From CAVZLD01 sp964522605 (GTDB taxonomy: Bacteria > Planctomycetota > Planctomycetia > Pirellulales > Pirellulaceae), in the NCBI GenBank assembly GCA_964522605.1, contig CAZFWV010000199.1, forward strand, positions 1 through 12,755: DNA of 12,755 nucleotides, given 5' to 3'. Below the pieces are notes generated by a model. That model was given only the letters and a program-made list of their open reading frames with translations. It had not been told where the DNA came from and made no database searches. The first letter of the stretch is position 1; each line of letters opens with the position of its first letter. The translations under genes were made by a program, and so were the position numbers. Of the stretch, positions 6,550-12,716 are shown one piece after another.

Positions 6550-7086
6550 CTACTTGGCTTCGTCGGACACGGCAGGAACGACCCAGACTTTTAATTCGCT
6601 GACCACGGACGGATGCAGCTGAATCTTTACGGTGTACAGCCCCAATTCCTTCAACGGCCCTTCCAGCTTGACCTGAGCTGGCGTCAGATGGATCTCTTGA
6701 GCTTTGAGGGCCGTGACGATGTCGGTTGCCCCGACACTGCCGTAGAGGTGTCCTTCGTCGTTCGCATTCGCTTCGATCGTGACACTCTGGCGGGCAATCG
6801 TATCGCCGAGCGAACGCAAGCCACTCAGCCGCGCCTGTTCGATGGCTTCCAGTTTGGCGCGATGCTTTTCGACCATGCGCTTGTGATGATCGGTGGCAAT
6901 CGTCGCCAGTCCCTGGGGCAACAAGTAGTTGTTCGCATAGCCGGGCCTCACCTCGACGACATCCCCTTGTCGCCCTAGATGTTCGACCGACTGAATCAGC
7001 AACAACTCAATGCCTCCCTGCTTCCCGCGGGGCAACCGCTTGAAACGCTGACGCGACTTCCGTTTTTGAATCTTCGACATCGTCAT
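6550..7086 (-). CDS. rplI: 50S ribosomal protein L9 (bL9), N-terminally extended
   Basis: A 178-residue bL9, a two-domain protein of the large ribosomal subunit near the L1 stalk. The N-terminal rRNA-binding domain runs from about residue 26, with the L9 signature GDVVEVRPGYANNYLLPQGLA spread over 41-61. A connecting helix (about 68-100) leads to the C-terminal domain with EGHLYGSV (111-118) and GLYTVKIQLHP (149-159). About 25 basic residues precede the usual start (KIQKRKSRQRFKRLPRGKQGG), making it longer than the typical ~150. The ATG at 7084-7086 is preferred over the one at 7078-7080 because it is nearer the GAGGAGAG ribosome site at 7097-7104. It lies 72 bases downstream of ssb; rpsR, often found between them, is absent. 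Confidence 0.96.
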   Translation of the reverse strand: MTMSKIQKRKSRQRFKRLPRGKQGGIELLLIQSVEHLGRQGDVVEVRPGYANNYLLPQGLATIATDHHKRMVEKHRAKLEAIEQARLSGLRSLGDTIARQSVTIEANANDEGHLYGSVGATDIVTALKAQEIHLTPAQVKLEGPLKELGLYTVKIQLHPSVVSELKVWVVPAVSDEAK

Positions 7087-7158
7087 GACCGAATGACTCT
7101 CCTCACGACTGGGAATCGATGGTTTTTTCTTCGTTAAGACTTTTTCTGGTAGATCACA

Positions 7159-7590
7159 TCAGAACGGAATGTCGTCGTCCGGTGCCGAATCGAATTCATC
7201 GCGTGACGGACCGGCCGGTTGACGCACGTCGGAACCTGAACGGTCGGGACGCGATCCACCGCCCCGACTCCCCAACATTTGCATGCGTTCCCCCACGACG
7301 CGTAATTTGGAACGCTTCTGGCCTTCTTGTTCCCAGGTATCCAACTTCAATCGACCTTCGATCAGCACGGACGAACCCTTGCTCAGATACTCGCCCGCAA
7401 CTTCCGCCTGACGTCCCCACAGCGTGACATCGAGGAAGGTCGTCTCCTCGACCCAATCGCCCGCCTGGTTCTTCCGGCGATCATTGACCGCCAGCCCCAG
7501 GTCCGTCACGGCCAACCCGCTCTGGGTATACTTCAGCTCGACATCGCGTGTCACATTGCCAACCAGAATGACTCGATTGAAGCTCGCCAT
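7159..7590 (-). CDS. ssb: Single-stranded DNA-binding protein SSB
   Basis: A 143-residue SSB that coats single-stranded DNA in replication, repair and recombination and recruits partners through its C-terminal tip. The OB-fold occupies about residues 1-107: FNRVILVGNVTRDVELKYT (4-22), VEETTFLDVTLWGRQAE (47-63), YLSKGSSVLIEGRL (68-81). A Gly/Arg/Ser/Asp-rich disordered linker follows (about 108-136), ending in the canonical acidic tip DDDIPF (138-143). Length is usual for a short-linker SSB. The ATG at 7588-7590 has GGAGGG seven bases upstream; the longer open frame to 7656 lacks SSB features. Its place between rpsF and rplI is the conserved bacterial arrangement. Confidence 0.97.
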   Translation of the reverse strand: MASFNRVILVGNVTRDVELKYTQSGLAVTDLGLAVNDRRKNQAGDWVEETTFLDVTLWGRQAEVAGEYLSKGSSVLIEGRLKLDTWEQEGQKRSKLRVVGERMQMLGSRGGGSRPDRSGSDVRQPAGPSRDEFDSAPDDDIPF

Positions 7591-7668
7591 GCGTGATCCC
7601 TCCCTCGGGTCCGCCCGCGTGGGACGCGATTGCATTCGCGACCACTCGACAGGCAAGACCGTTCAAGA

Positions 7669-8112
7669 TTACTCGGTCTCCGTATCCGACGTATCCTGCG
7701 GATCGGCATCGTCATCATTCGCGTCGTCCTTCACCGAGCGACTTTCCACCTTGGCACCCTCGGCCACGCCGACCGGCTGGGTCGTCGATTGGGCATGACG
7801 GACCAGCGTGTCGACGAGTCGGTCGTCGATGCGGATCACCAGATTTCGCAGGATGTTTTCGTTCAGACGGCAGGCCCGGGCCAGTTCGGGCTGCTTCAGG
7901 CTGTCCATCCGAAAATAGGTCAGCCAGTAGGTTCCCTTGCGATGGCCATCGATTGGATAGGCCAACTTCTGCTCGCTCCACAGTCGACTGGCGAGGATTT
8001 CCCCACCACAATTCTCGACGATCTGCGTGATCTGACCGGACACACCGCCCGGATCACGAGCATAGCGATTGGCATCGAGCAAAAACATCCCCTCGTAAAC
8101 TTTGGTCGCCAA
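7669..8112 (-). CDS. rpsF: 30S ribosomal protein S6 (bS6), TTG start
   Basis: A 147-residue bS6, a small-subunit protein that binds the 16S rRNA central domain together with S18. The core (about residues 1-100) shows VYEGMFLLD (5-13), VENCGGEILASRLWSEQKLAYPIDGHRKGTYWLTYF (spread over 32-67) and LNENILRNLVIRID. The last ~40 residues form a highly acidic tail (DDANDDDADPQDTSDTETE), longer than in E. coli. The start is a TTG at 8110-8112: the protein aligns from there, and GAGGAG lies eight bases upstream (8121-8126). It is first of the rpsF-ssb-rplI set, downstream of the REP pair and assembly gap, so its promoter may lie in or near the damaged region. Confidence 0.95.
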   Translation of the reverse strand: MATKVYEGMFLLDANRYARDPGGVSGQITQIVENCGGEILASRLWSEQKLAYPIDGHRKGTYWLTYFRMDSLKQPELARACRLNENILRNLVIRIDDRLVDTLVRHAQSTTQPVGVAEGAKVESRSVKDDANDDDADPQDTSDTETE

Positions 8113-8120
8113 CTCTGATT

Positions 8121-8126
8121 CTCCTC
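8121..8126 (-). promoter_or_regulatory. Ribosome binding site supporting the rpsF TTG start
   Basis: GAGGAG on the minus strand, eight bases before the TTG at 8110-8112. The next in-frame ATG would remove the first beta strand of S6, so this site decides for TTG. Confidence 0.75.
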
Positions 8127-8212
8127 AGTCTTTGGAGTCTTTTTGTCTTCAGGCTTCCCGGTCAGCAACGCGGTGAAGGGTTGCTGCGCCGGCATTCGAC
8201 CATGATCTTCAG

Positions 8213-8278
8213 GTAGCCGAAGTCGTGAGACTTCGGGGTCTCTGGCACTCAACTCCGAATTCTCACGAATTCGGCTAC
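8213..8278. repeat. Family 1 REP pair (BIME-like) at the left gap edge
   Basis: A plus-oriented unit at 8213-8236 with the CCGAAGTC/GACTTCGG stem faces a minus-oriented unit at 8255-8278 with the CCGAATTC/GAATTCGG stem, spacer 18 bases. GTAG ends and GTGA loops are conserved in both. Confidence 0.85.
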
Positions 8279-8288
8279 AAAACGCCTT

Positions 8289-8388
8289 NNNNNNNNNNNN
8301 NNNNNNNNNNNNNNNNNNNNNNNNNNNNNNNNNNNNNNNNNNNNNNNNNNNNNNNNNNNNNNNNNNNNNNNNNNNNNNNNNNNNNNNN
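8289..8388. other. Assembly gap (100 N) with identical 55-bp flanks
   Basis: Exactly 100 Ns, a common placeholder for a gap of unknown length. The 55 bases before it (8234-8288) are identical to the 55 after it (8389-8443), including a whole REP unit. Adjacent de Bruijn contigs share ends of this kind, so the real sequence may have no missing bases, or a tandem REP array may be collapsed here. Confidence 0.9.
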
Positions 8389-8409
8389 CGGGGTCTCTGG
8401 CACTCAACT

Positions 8410-8433
8410 CCGAATTCTCACGAATTCGGCTAC
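8410..8433 (-). repeat. Family 1 REP unit at the right gap edge
   Basis: Minus-oriented unit with the CCGAATTC/GAATTCGG stem, part of the 55-bp stretch duplicated across the gap. It may be the same genomic copy as 8255-8278. Confidence 0.6.
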
Positions 8434-8494
8434 AAAACGCCTTGCGACGTTACCCGAACAGGCGTCGCGGTAGCGTCCGCGGTTCCTTTTCACT

Positions 8495-9058
8495 TCACAG
8501 CCCGTTGTATTGATTTCTGCAGTAATCGATCCCCTGCGTCATCCAGTCCAGGACGCCCTGAGCAGCCTGTTGAATGGTGTGCAGCACCGCGTCGCGTTCG
8601 TCTTCTCGAAAACGACTCAGCACGTAGTCGGCCGGATCCCACTCTTCGGGCGGTGTGCCGATTCCCACCCGCAGGCGAGCGAACTGATCACTCCCCAGAC
8701 GCTGGATGATATCGGCAAGCCCCTTTTGGCCACCGGCGGAGCCGGAGGGGCGAAACCGCAACTTGCCCAGGGGCAGGTGAAAATCGTCACAGACGACCAA
8801 CAACTCGTCCACTGGGATCTTGTAAAAGTCACAGGCCGCCCGAACGCTTACTCCGCTGCGGTTCATGTAGGTCAGCGGACACAAGAGCAACGCACGAACG
8901 GATCCCTGCGTGACCTCCGTCACTTCGCCTTGAAACTTGGCGCGAACGGGCGCCGCTGCCAGTCGGCCCGCCACTGCACCGAGAACTTCAAAACCCACAT
9001 TGTGCCGGGTCCCCAGGTATTTTCGCCCGGGATTTCCCAGCCCGACAATCAGTTTCAT
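8495..9058 (-). CDS. pth: Peptidyl-tRNA hydrolase
   Basis: A 187-residue bacterial Pth, which releases peptides from peptidyl-tRNA dropped by ribosomes so that the tRNA can be reused. The start MKLIVGLGNPGRKYLGTRHNVGF carries Asn9 and catalytic His19. PLTYMNRSG (61-69) holds Asn66, and VVCDDFHLPLGKLRFRPSGS contains Asp91 (E. coli Asp93). GSAGGQKGLADI (106-117) matches the usual GGHNGL block, but the His-Asn pair (E. coli His113-Asn114) is Gln111-Lys112 here. The C-terminal helix is present, and length is normal. The ATG at 9056-9058 has an AGGTGG-like ribosome site; the longer open frame upstream lacks family sequence. It lies 110 bases after rplY in the conserved rplY-pth order. Confidence 0.96.
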   Translation of the reverse strand: MKLIVGLGNPGRKYLGTRHNVGFEVLGAVAGRLAAAPVRAKFQGEVTEVTQGSVRALLLCPLTYMNRSGVSVRAACDFYKIPVDELLVVCDDFHLPLGKLRFRPSGSAGGQKGLADIIQRLGSDQFARLRVGIGTPPEEWDPADYVLSRFREDERDAVLHTIQQAAQGVLDWMTQGIDYCRNQYNGL

Positions 9059-9168
9059 CGGTCCACCTACCGGCTGGACATTTGCTGCAGACGTCCCACC
9101 GGCGATCGACCCTGTGCCCCATCGCCGCAGCCAACGCACCCAATGCCTGGCCCAATCCGGCGTCAAGC

Positions 9169-9804
9169 CTACTCTTCTCCCTCCTCCGCTTCGCCTTCCT
9201 TCCGGCCAATGACCTCAGGCTCCGCAGCACCCGCGGCCACTTCTTCTTCCTCCGGCACCTCGACCGGCGCCACGCAATGCACGACCAGATCGTTCGGATC
9301 CGCCGTCGCCGAGGCACCGGCCGGAAGTTCCAAATCCGCCACGGTAATGGCTTCTCCGAGTCCCAACGAGTTCACGTTGACCAGCAACCGGTCGGGAATC
9401 GACGCGACCGGACAACGGATCTCCAAGTCGTGCAGGACGTGCTCCAGGATCCCCCCTTCTCGCGTCCCCGGTGCATCACCGCGCAACTCGATGGGAATCC
9501 GTGTTTCCACCGTTTCTGTCGAGGAAACGCGTGTCAAATCGAGGTGCAGCACTTCGCTACCCAGGCCATCCCACTGCACGTCTCGAATGAGAGCGCTTTC
9601 CTGGACATCTCCCTCCAACTGGACCACCTTCCCCCCATGGCGGAGCAAGGCTTCGATTTCCGGGGCCGGCACACTCAAACTGACTGTCGCTTCACCGTGC
9701 CCGTAGAGTACAGCAGGAATCAGTCCTTCCGCCCGCATCCGTCTCGCCTGATGCGACCCGCGCACCTGCCGGATCTTCACGTGGATCACTTCTGTATGTG
9801 CCAT
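9169..9804 (-). CDS. rplY: 50S ribosomal protein L25/CTC (bL25)
   Basis: A 211-residue bL25 of the long CTC type, a 5S rRNA-binding protein of the large subunit. The L25 domain covers about residues 4-92: RGSHQARRMRAEGLIPAVLYG (15-35) and VQESALIRDVQWDGLGSEVLHLDL (67-90). The C-terminal TL5-like beta domain (about 98-182) includes GGILEHVLHDLEIRCPVASIP (117-137). An acidic tail (EVPEEEEVAAG... EGEAEEGEE, 182-211) ends it. The ATG at 9802-9804 has an AGGAA ribosome site close upstream. In Bacillus the order is glmU-prs-ctc-pth; the same order is kept here except that groES, on the other strand, separates prs from rplY. So rplY must have its own promoter in the 464-base divergent region, and it would lead an rplY-pth transcript. 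Confidence 0.95.
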   Translation of the reverse strand: MAHTEVIHVKIRQVRGSHQARRMRAEGLIPAVLYGHGEATVSLSVPAPEIEALLRHGGKVVQLEGDVQESALIRDVQWDGLGSEVLHLDLTRVSSTETVETRIPIELRGDAPGTREGGILEHVLHDLEIRCPVASIPDRLLVNVNSLGLGEAITVADLELPAGASATADPNDLVVHCVAPVEVPEEEEVAAGAAEPEVIGRKEGEAEEGEE

Positions 9805-10268
9805 TCGTTCCTGGTTCCTTACGACCTGAGCGGACAACAATCTCCGCCGCGCCGACGCCCATCTTCCTCGGCGGACTTCCCGTGAACCCGATTCACTTCT
9901 CCTCCACGCAGTCCACCCCAACCCGGCAAGCCGCGCGGCAAGTAATCCGGTATCTTCGCACATCAATCGCGGATTACAAGCCCGGTTGGCGGGGGCGTCG
10001 TCCGAAAATCTCCCCCGCTTCCGACGACTCCGCTCGATTCCGCTTGTCGACCCTTCCGGTCGCCAGTACGCTTGAGGAAGAGACGCCTCGGTAAATCACG
10101 GGACGTCCTCAAGTCACCGGCGGACGCGGGGGCTTGAAGCCGAGCGGCACCGCATGGACCGCGCGAACGGCGGTCTTGCCGCGTGCGCCCGGCTGCTCCC
10201 CCCCCTCCCTGTTCCTCCCGAACGTACCGGGCACCCTACACACCCCTTCCCTGCTGCCGAGATAACGG
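9805..10268. other. Divergent promoter region between rplY and groES
   Basis: 464 bases with no convincing gene between two genes read away from each other, so promoters for both should lie here. I see no CIRCE operator (TTAGCACTC inverted repeat), which controls groE genes in many bacteria, and no clear sigma-70 boxes. The C-rich stretch at about 10196-10250 directly before groES has no good ribosome site. Confidence 0.5.
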
Positions 10269-10610
10269 ATGGCCAAAGCCGAAAAGAAGAAACCTGTTTT
10301 TGAGTATGTGGAGCCAATCGGGGCACGGGTCGTGGTCCGGAAAGACGAACCGAAACGGGAGACGCGGGGAGGCATCGCGCTACCCGATCAGGCCGAAATC
10401 CCGACGATCACCGGACGGATCGTTACGATCTCCGCCCAAGTCGCCAACGACGAAGACATGCCGTTGCGCCAGTACGACAAGATCCTGTTCCATCCGAAGA
10501 ATGCCATTCCGGTCGATTTTGAACCCGACAATCAGTTGTTCGTCGTGCCCGTAGAAGACGTTGTCGCCGTCTTTCGACGCGATGACTCGCGATCGGAATC
10601 GAAAAAATAA
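10269..10610 (+). CDS. groES: GroES-family (Cpn10) co-chaperonin
   Basis: A 113-residue GroES-like protein, the lid subunit of the GroEL folding chamber. The fold is recognisable: VEPIGARVVVRKDEPKRETRGGIALPDQAE (14-43) covers the first strand and the mobile loop with the GGIALP segment that docks on GroEL. GRIVTIS (49-55), YDKILFHPKNAIPVDF (69-84) and FVVPVEDVVAVF (91-102) follow. It is longer than E. coli GroES (97), with a charged N-terminal extension (MAKAEKKKPVFEY) and a Ser/Lys-rich tail, and lacks the usual glycine in the G-x-G turn after GRIV. No groEL is adjacent. It is the only plus-strand gene and sits between prs and rplY. The ATG at 10269-10271 has no clear Shine-Dalgarno. It could be a specialised paralogue rather than the main GroES. 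Confidence 0.88.
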   Translation: MAKAEKKKPVFEYVEPIGARVVVRKDEPKRETRGGIALPDQAEIPTITGRIVTISAQVANDEDMPLRQYDKILFHPKNAIPVDFEPDNQLFVVPVEDVVAVFRRDDSRSESKK

Positions 10611-10621
10611 GCCTCGGACCG

Positions 10622-10641
10622 GCCCGATCGGGCACGTGCCC
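10622..10641. terminator. Overlapping palindromes after groES
   Basis: Two perfect 12-bp palindromes, GCCCGATCGGGC (10622-10633) and GGGCACGTGCCC (10630-10641), share four bases, so they cannot both form hairpins at once. They start 11 bases past the groES stop. No T run follows; a terminator role is possible but unproven. Confidence 0.35.
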
Positions 10642-10728
10642 GTGGGACGGATTGCTGGTGGGACGGATTGGCAATCCGTCCTACGAATCGACGGTAATTT
10701 GTGGGACGGATTGCCAATCCGTCCTACG
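10642..10728 (-). repeat. Family 2 GTAG-palindrome cluster
   Basis: Two full elements at 10658-10685 and 10701-10728, plus a half element at 10642-10654. Each full copy has a perfect palindrome with 10-bp arms (GGACGGATTG/CAATCCGTCC) and a single central base, G at 10671 in one and C in the other on the plus strand. Read on the minus strand, each begins CGTAG, so it too is GTAG-headed. They lie between the convergent ends of groES and prs. A truncated copy is at 6464-6483. Confidence 0.8.
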
Positions 10729-10764
10729 TACGAGTCGACGGTCCAATCCTTGCGTCCTACGAAA

Positions 10765-10790
10765 CCTTCGCCGAGGCGAGCGAAGGCTAC
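10765..10790 (-). repeat. Family 3 GTAG-headed hairpin overlapping the prs stop
   Basis: On the minus strand: GTAG (10790-10787), then CCTTCGC, an 8-base loop and GCGAAGG (stem 10765-10771 with 10780-10786). The prs TAG stop codon is the last three bases of GTAG. The position directly after prs suits a transcript-end hairpin, although no T run follows. Only one copy is in the window. Confidence 0.6.
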
Positions 10791-11746
10791 GAGGACGCGA
10801 GACTTCGGAAGATCTCGCTGATCGATTCGTCGTGGTGAATCCGCTTGATCGCTTCGCCCAGCAGCGGCGCGACACTCAGGATCTTCATCTTGGGAAGCGT
10901 TTGCTCCTGCGTCAGGGGAATCGTATCCGTCAGGACCACCTTGCAGATCGGCGCTTCCTCCAGCCGCTCAACGGCTTGCCCCGACAGCACACCGTGGGTT
11001 GCCGCCACATAGATCTCGCGGGCACCCGCATCATGCACCAGGCGTGCGGCACCACAGATCGAGCTGGCGGTGCTGATCATATCGTCAAACATCAGGGCAA
11101 CGCGGCCTTCGACCGGTCCCCCGATAATGTTCTCCTGGCGGGTCTCGGAGGCGGTCCGGCGTCGCTTGTCGACGACGGCGAGTCGCCCGCCGAGTCGTTT
11201 GGAGTGCCCAACGGCCCGCTTGATACTCCCTTCGTCCGGGCTGACCACCACGATTTGATCCGGCGGCAGGCCCATCTCGATGAAGAAACTGTTCAGCACC
11301 GGGGCCGCATAAAGATGGTCGACGGGCACATCGAAGAAGCCCTGAATCTGGGCGGCGTGCAGGTCCATCGTCAACGCCCGGTCGGCTCCGGCACGGGTGA
11401 TGATGTTGGCCACCAGTTTGGCCGTAATCGGCACGCGTCCTTCGTCTTTGCGGTCTTGTCGCGCGTAACCGAAATAGGGCATTACCGCGGTGATTCGCGC
11501 GGCACTGGCCCGCTTGGCACTGTCGATCATGATCAACAGTTCGATCAGGTTCTTATTGACGGGCGGGCAGGTCGGCTGGATCAGAAACACGTCCCGACCG
11601 CGTACATCTTCGTCAATCTTGCAGGCAATCTCACCGTCCGGGAAATCGAACAGCGTGATTTTCCCCAGCCGCAGGTGCAGAAAATGGCATATCCGTTCAG
11701 CCAAACGCGGATTCGCCCGGCCACTAAAGATCTTCAGCTCGCGCAT
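10787..11746 (-). CDS. prs: Ribose-phosphate pyrophosphokinase (PRPP synthase)
   Basis: A 319-residue class I PRPP synthase: ribose 5-phosphate + ATP to PRPP + AMP, feeding purine, pyrimidine, NAD, His and Trp synthesis in the cytoplasm. Motifs are FSGRANPRLAERI (7-19), FPDGEI (35-40), MPYFGYARQDRK (89-100), MDLHAAQIQGFFDVPVDHLYA (spread over 127-147), VVVSPDEGSIKRA (166-178), catalytic loop KRRRTASETR (194-203, Lys194) and the PRPP loop FDDMISTASSIC (220-231). The PRPP loop usually reads DDMIDTGGT, so Ser225 and ASS (227-229) are variant. Length is typical. Start ATG at 11744-11746; the ribosome site is weak. It lies 78 bases after glmU, the classic glmU-prs pair. Its stop codon lies inside a GTAG-headed hairpin. 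Confidence 0.96.
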   Translation of the reverse strand: MRELKIFSGRANPRLAERICHFLHLRLGKITLFDFPDGEIACKIDEDVRGRDVFLIQPTCPPVNKNLIELLIMIDSAKRASAARITAVMPYFGYARQDRKDEGRVPITAKLVANIITRAGADRALTMDLHAAQIQGFFDVPVDHLYAAPVLNSFFIEMGLPPDQIVVVSPDEGSIKRAVGHSKRLGGRLAVVDKRRRTASETRQENIIGGPVEGRVALMFDDMISTASSICGAARLVHDAGAREIYVAATHGVLSGQAVERLEEAPICKVVLTDTIPLTQEQTLPKMKILSVAPLLGEAIKRIHHDESISEIFRSLASS

Positions 11747-11824
11747 CGGGTTCTGATCTCAGCTCAACTGCCTGCTATCATGTCCATTTCCCGCGACCGT
11801 TTCGTCAGCCGCGCCAATGGCGGA

Positions 11825-12574
11825 TCATGATAGCACATTCATGTTCCGCAGTTCAGCTTCCACCCGCCGGAGATCGTCCAGGCTGTTGACGCTCAACGCC
11901 TCACAATCCTGCAGCACCGGCAACGCCCGCACGGTCCGCCCTTGCCGCAGCAGAATTCCCGGGCAATCGGTCAGATAGTATTCCTCTTGTCGATTGTCGT
12001 TCCTGAGTTCTTCCAGCGACTCCAACAGCGCCTGACAATCGAACACATAGGTACTCATATTCACTTCGCGAATCGCCCGCTGCTCCGGCGTCGCATCTTT
12101 CTCCTCGACAATCGCCTCGAACCGTCCGTCCGCATTTCGCACGATTCGCCCCAGACCGGTGGGATCTTCTTTAATGAGCGTCCCCAAGACGCACGCAGGC
12201 CGACTCTGCTGGTAACACTCGAGCAACTGCGTGAGGGATTCGGGTCGCGTCATCGGCGAGTCGCCGGTCAGGACCAGGACGGGGCCGTCGTGGTCACGCA
12301 ACCGGGGTTCACAGACCTGAACCGCGTGGCCGGTGCCCAACTGCGGCGATTGGAGCACGAACTCGACGTTCAAGCGATGGGCGAGCGCTTCTTGCACCTG
12401 ATCGGCACGATACCCGACCACGACCAGCGACTGGTCGACACCGATCTGATCGAGCACATCGAGCACATATTCCACGAGCGGTCGACCGCAGGCGGGAACT
12501 AGGACTTTGGGTAGTTCGGTCTTCATCCGCGTGCCTTTGCCCGCCGCCAGCACCACCGCAATTTTCCGACTCAT
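11825..12574 (-). CDS. glmU: GlmU-type UDP-GlcNAc pyrophosphorylase, uridylyltransferase domain only
   Basis: A 249-residue nucleotidyltransferase matching the N-terminal half of GlmU, which makes UDP-GlcNAc from GlcNAc-1-phosphate and UTP for peptidoglycan and LPS. Motifs are LAAGKGTRMKTELPKVLVP (9-27, with Lys23), SPQLGTGHAVQ (76-86), LTGDSPM (102-108, metal Asp105), GLGRIVRNADGRFEAIVEEKDA (140-161), EVNMSTYVF (170-178), EEYYLTDC (197-204) and SVNSLDDL (228-235, metal Asn230). The left-handed beta-helix acetyltransferase half (about 220 residues) of normal ~450-residue GlmU is absent, and no fragment of it follows in the 78 bases before prs. So acetylation must come from another gene. Start ATG 12572-12574 with GAGGAA six bases upstream. 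The neighbourhood (prs next) supports glmU identity over other sugar nucleotidyltransferases. Confidence 0.9.
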   Translation of the reverse strand: MSRKIAVVLAAGKGTRMKTELPKVLVPACGRPLVEYVLDVLDQIGVDQSLVVVGYRADQVQEALAHRLNVEFVLQSPQLGTGHAVQVCEPRLRDHDGPVLVLTGDSPMTRPESLTQLLECYQQSRPACVLGTLIKEDPTGLGRIVRNADGRFEAIVEEKDATPEQRAIREVNMSTYVFDCQALLESLEELRNDNRQEEYYLTDCPGILLRQGRTVRALPVLQDCEALSVNSLDDLRRVEAELRNMNVLS

Positions 12575-12716
12575 GGAGATTTCCTCTTTGCACTGCCCAC
12601 GGTGAATCGGCCAAAAGTCTGGCTCGTCGGGAGCCTCACCCTCGGCTGTTGAAAATGTTTTCGACTCGGAAACATGGGAAGTCTTGGCAGGCAATGAACA
12701 AACCGAAATCCTCGCT

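Larger units (their letters stand above)
8113..8494. other. rpsF-pth intergenic region containing REP elements and assembly gap
   Basis: This stretch holds the rpsF ribosome site, a family 1 REP pair, 100 Ns and a second copy of the left-hand sequence. No gene is credible; an open frame that crosses the Ns is artificial. True length is unknown, so whether pth and rpsF share a transcript cannot be judged. Confidence 0.6.

Noticed and set aside
8225..8473. Open frame crossing the N gap
   Set aside because: It exists only because Ns do not create stop codons; both ends are REP sequence.
8510..9706. 398-codon plus-strand open frame spanning pth and rplY
   Set aside because: It runs antisense across two well-recognised genes and their gap; Ser/Pro/Arg-rich composition is typical of GC-rich shadow frames.
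9805..10268. CIRCE/HrcA operator upstream of groES
   Set aside because: I searched for the TTAGCACTC inverted repeat and saw neither arm.
10658..10728. Operator or transcription factor site pair
   Set aside because: The two perfect palindromes look like operators, but they sit between convergent gene ends and a truncated copy occurs at 6464-6483, so an interspersed repeat is more likely.
10652..11830. 392-codon plus-strand open frame
   Set aside because: Antisense to prs, starting inside the family 2 repeats; no domain is visible.
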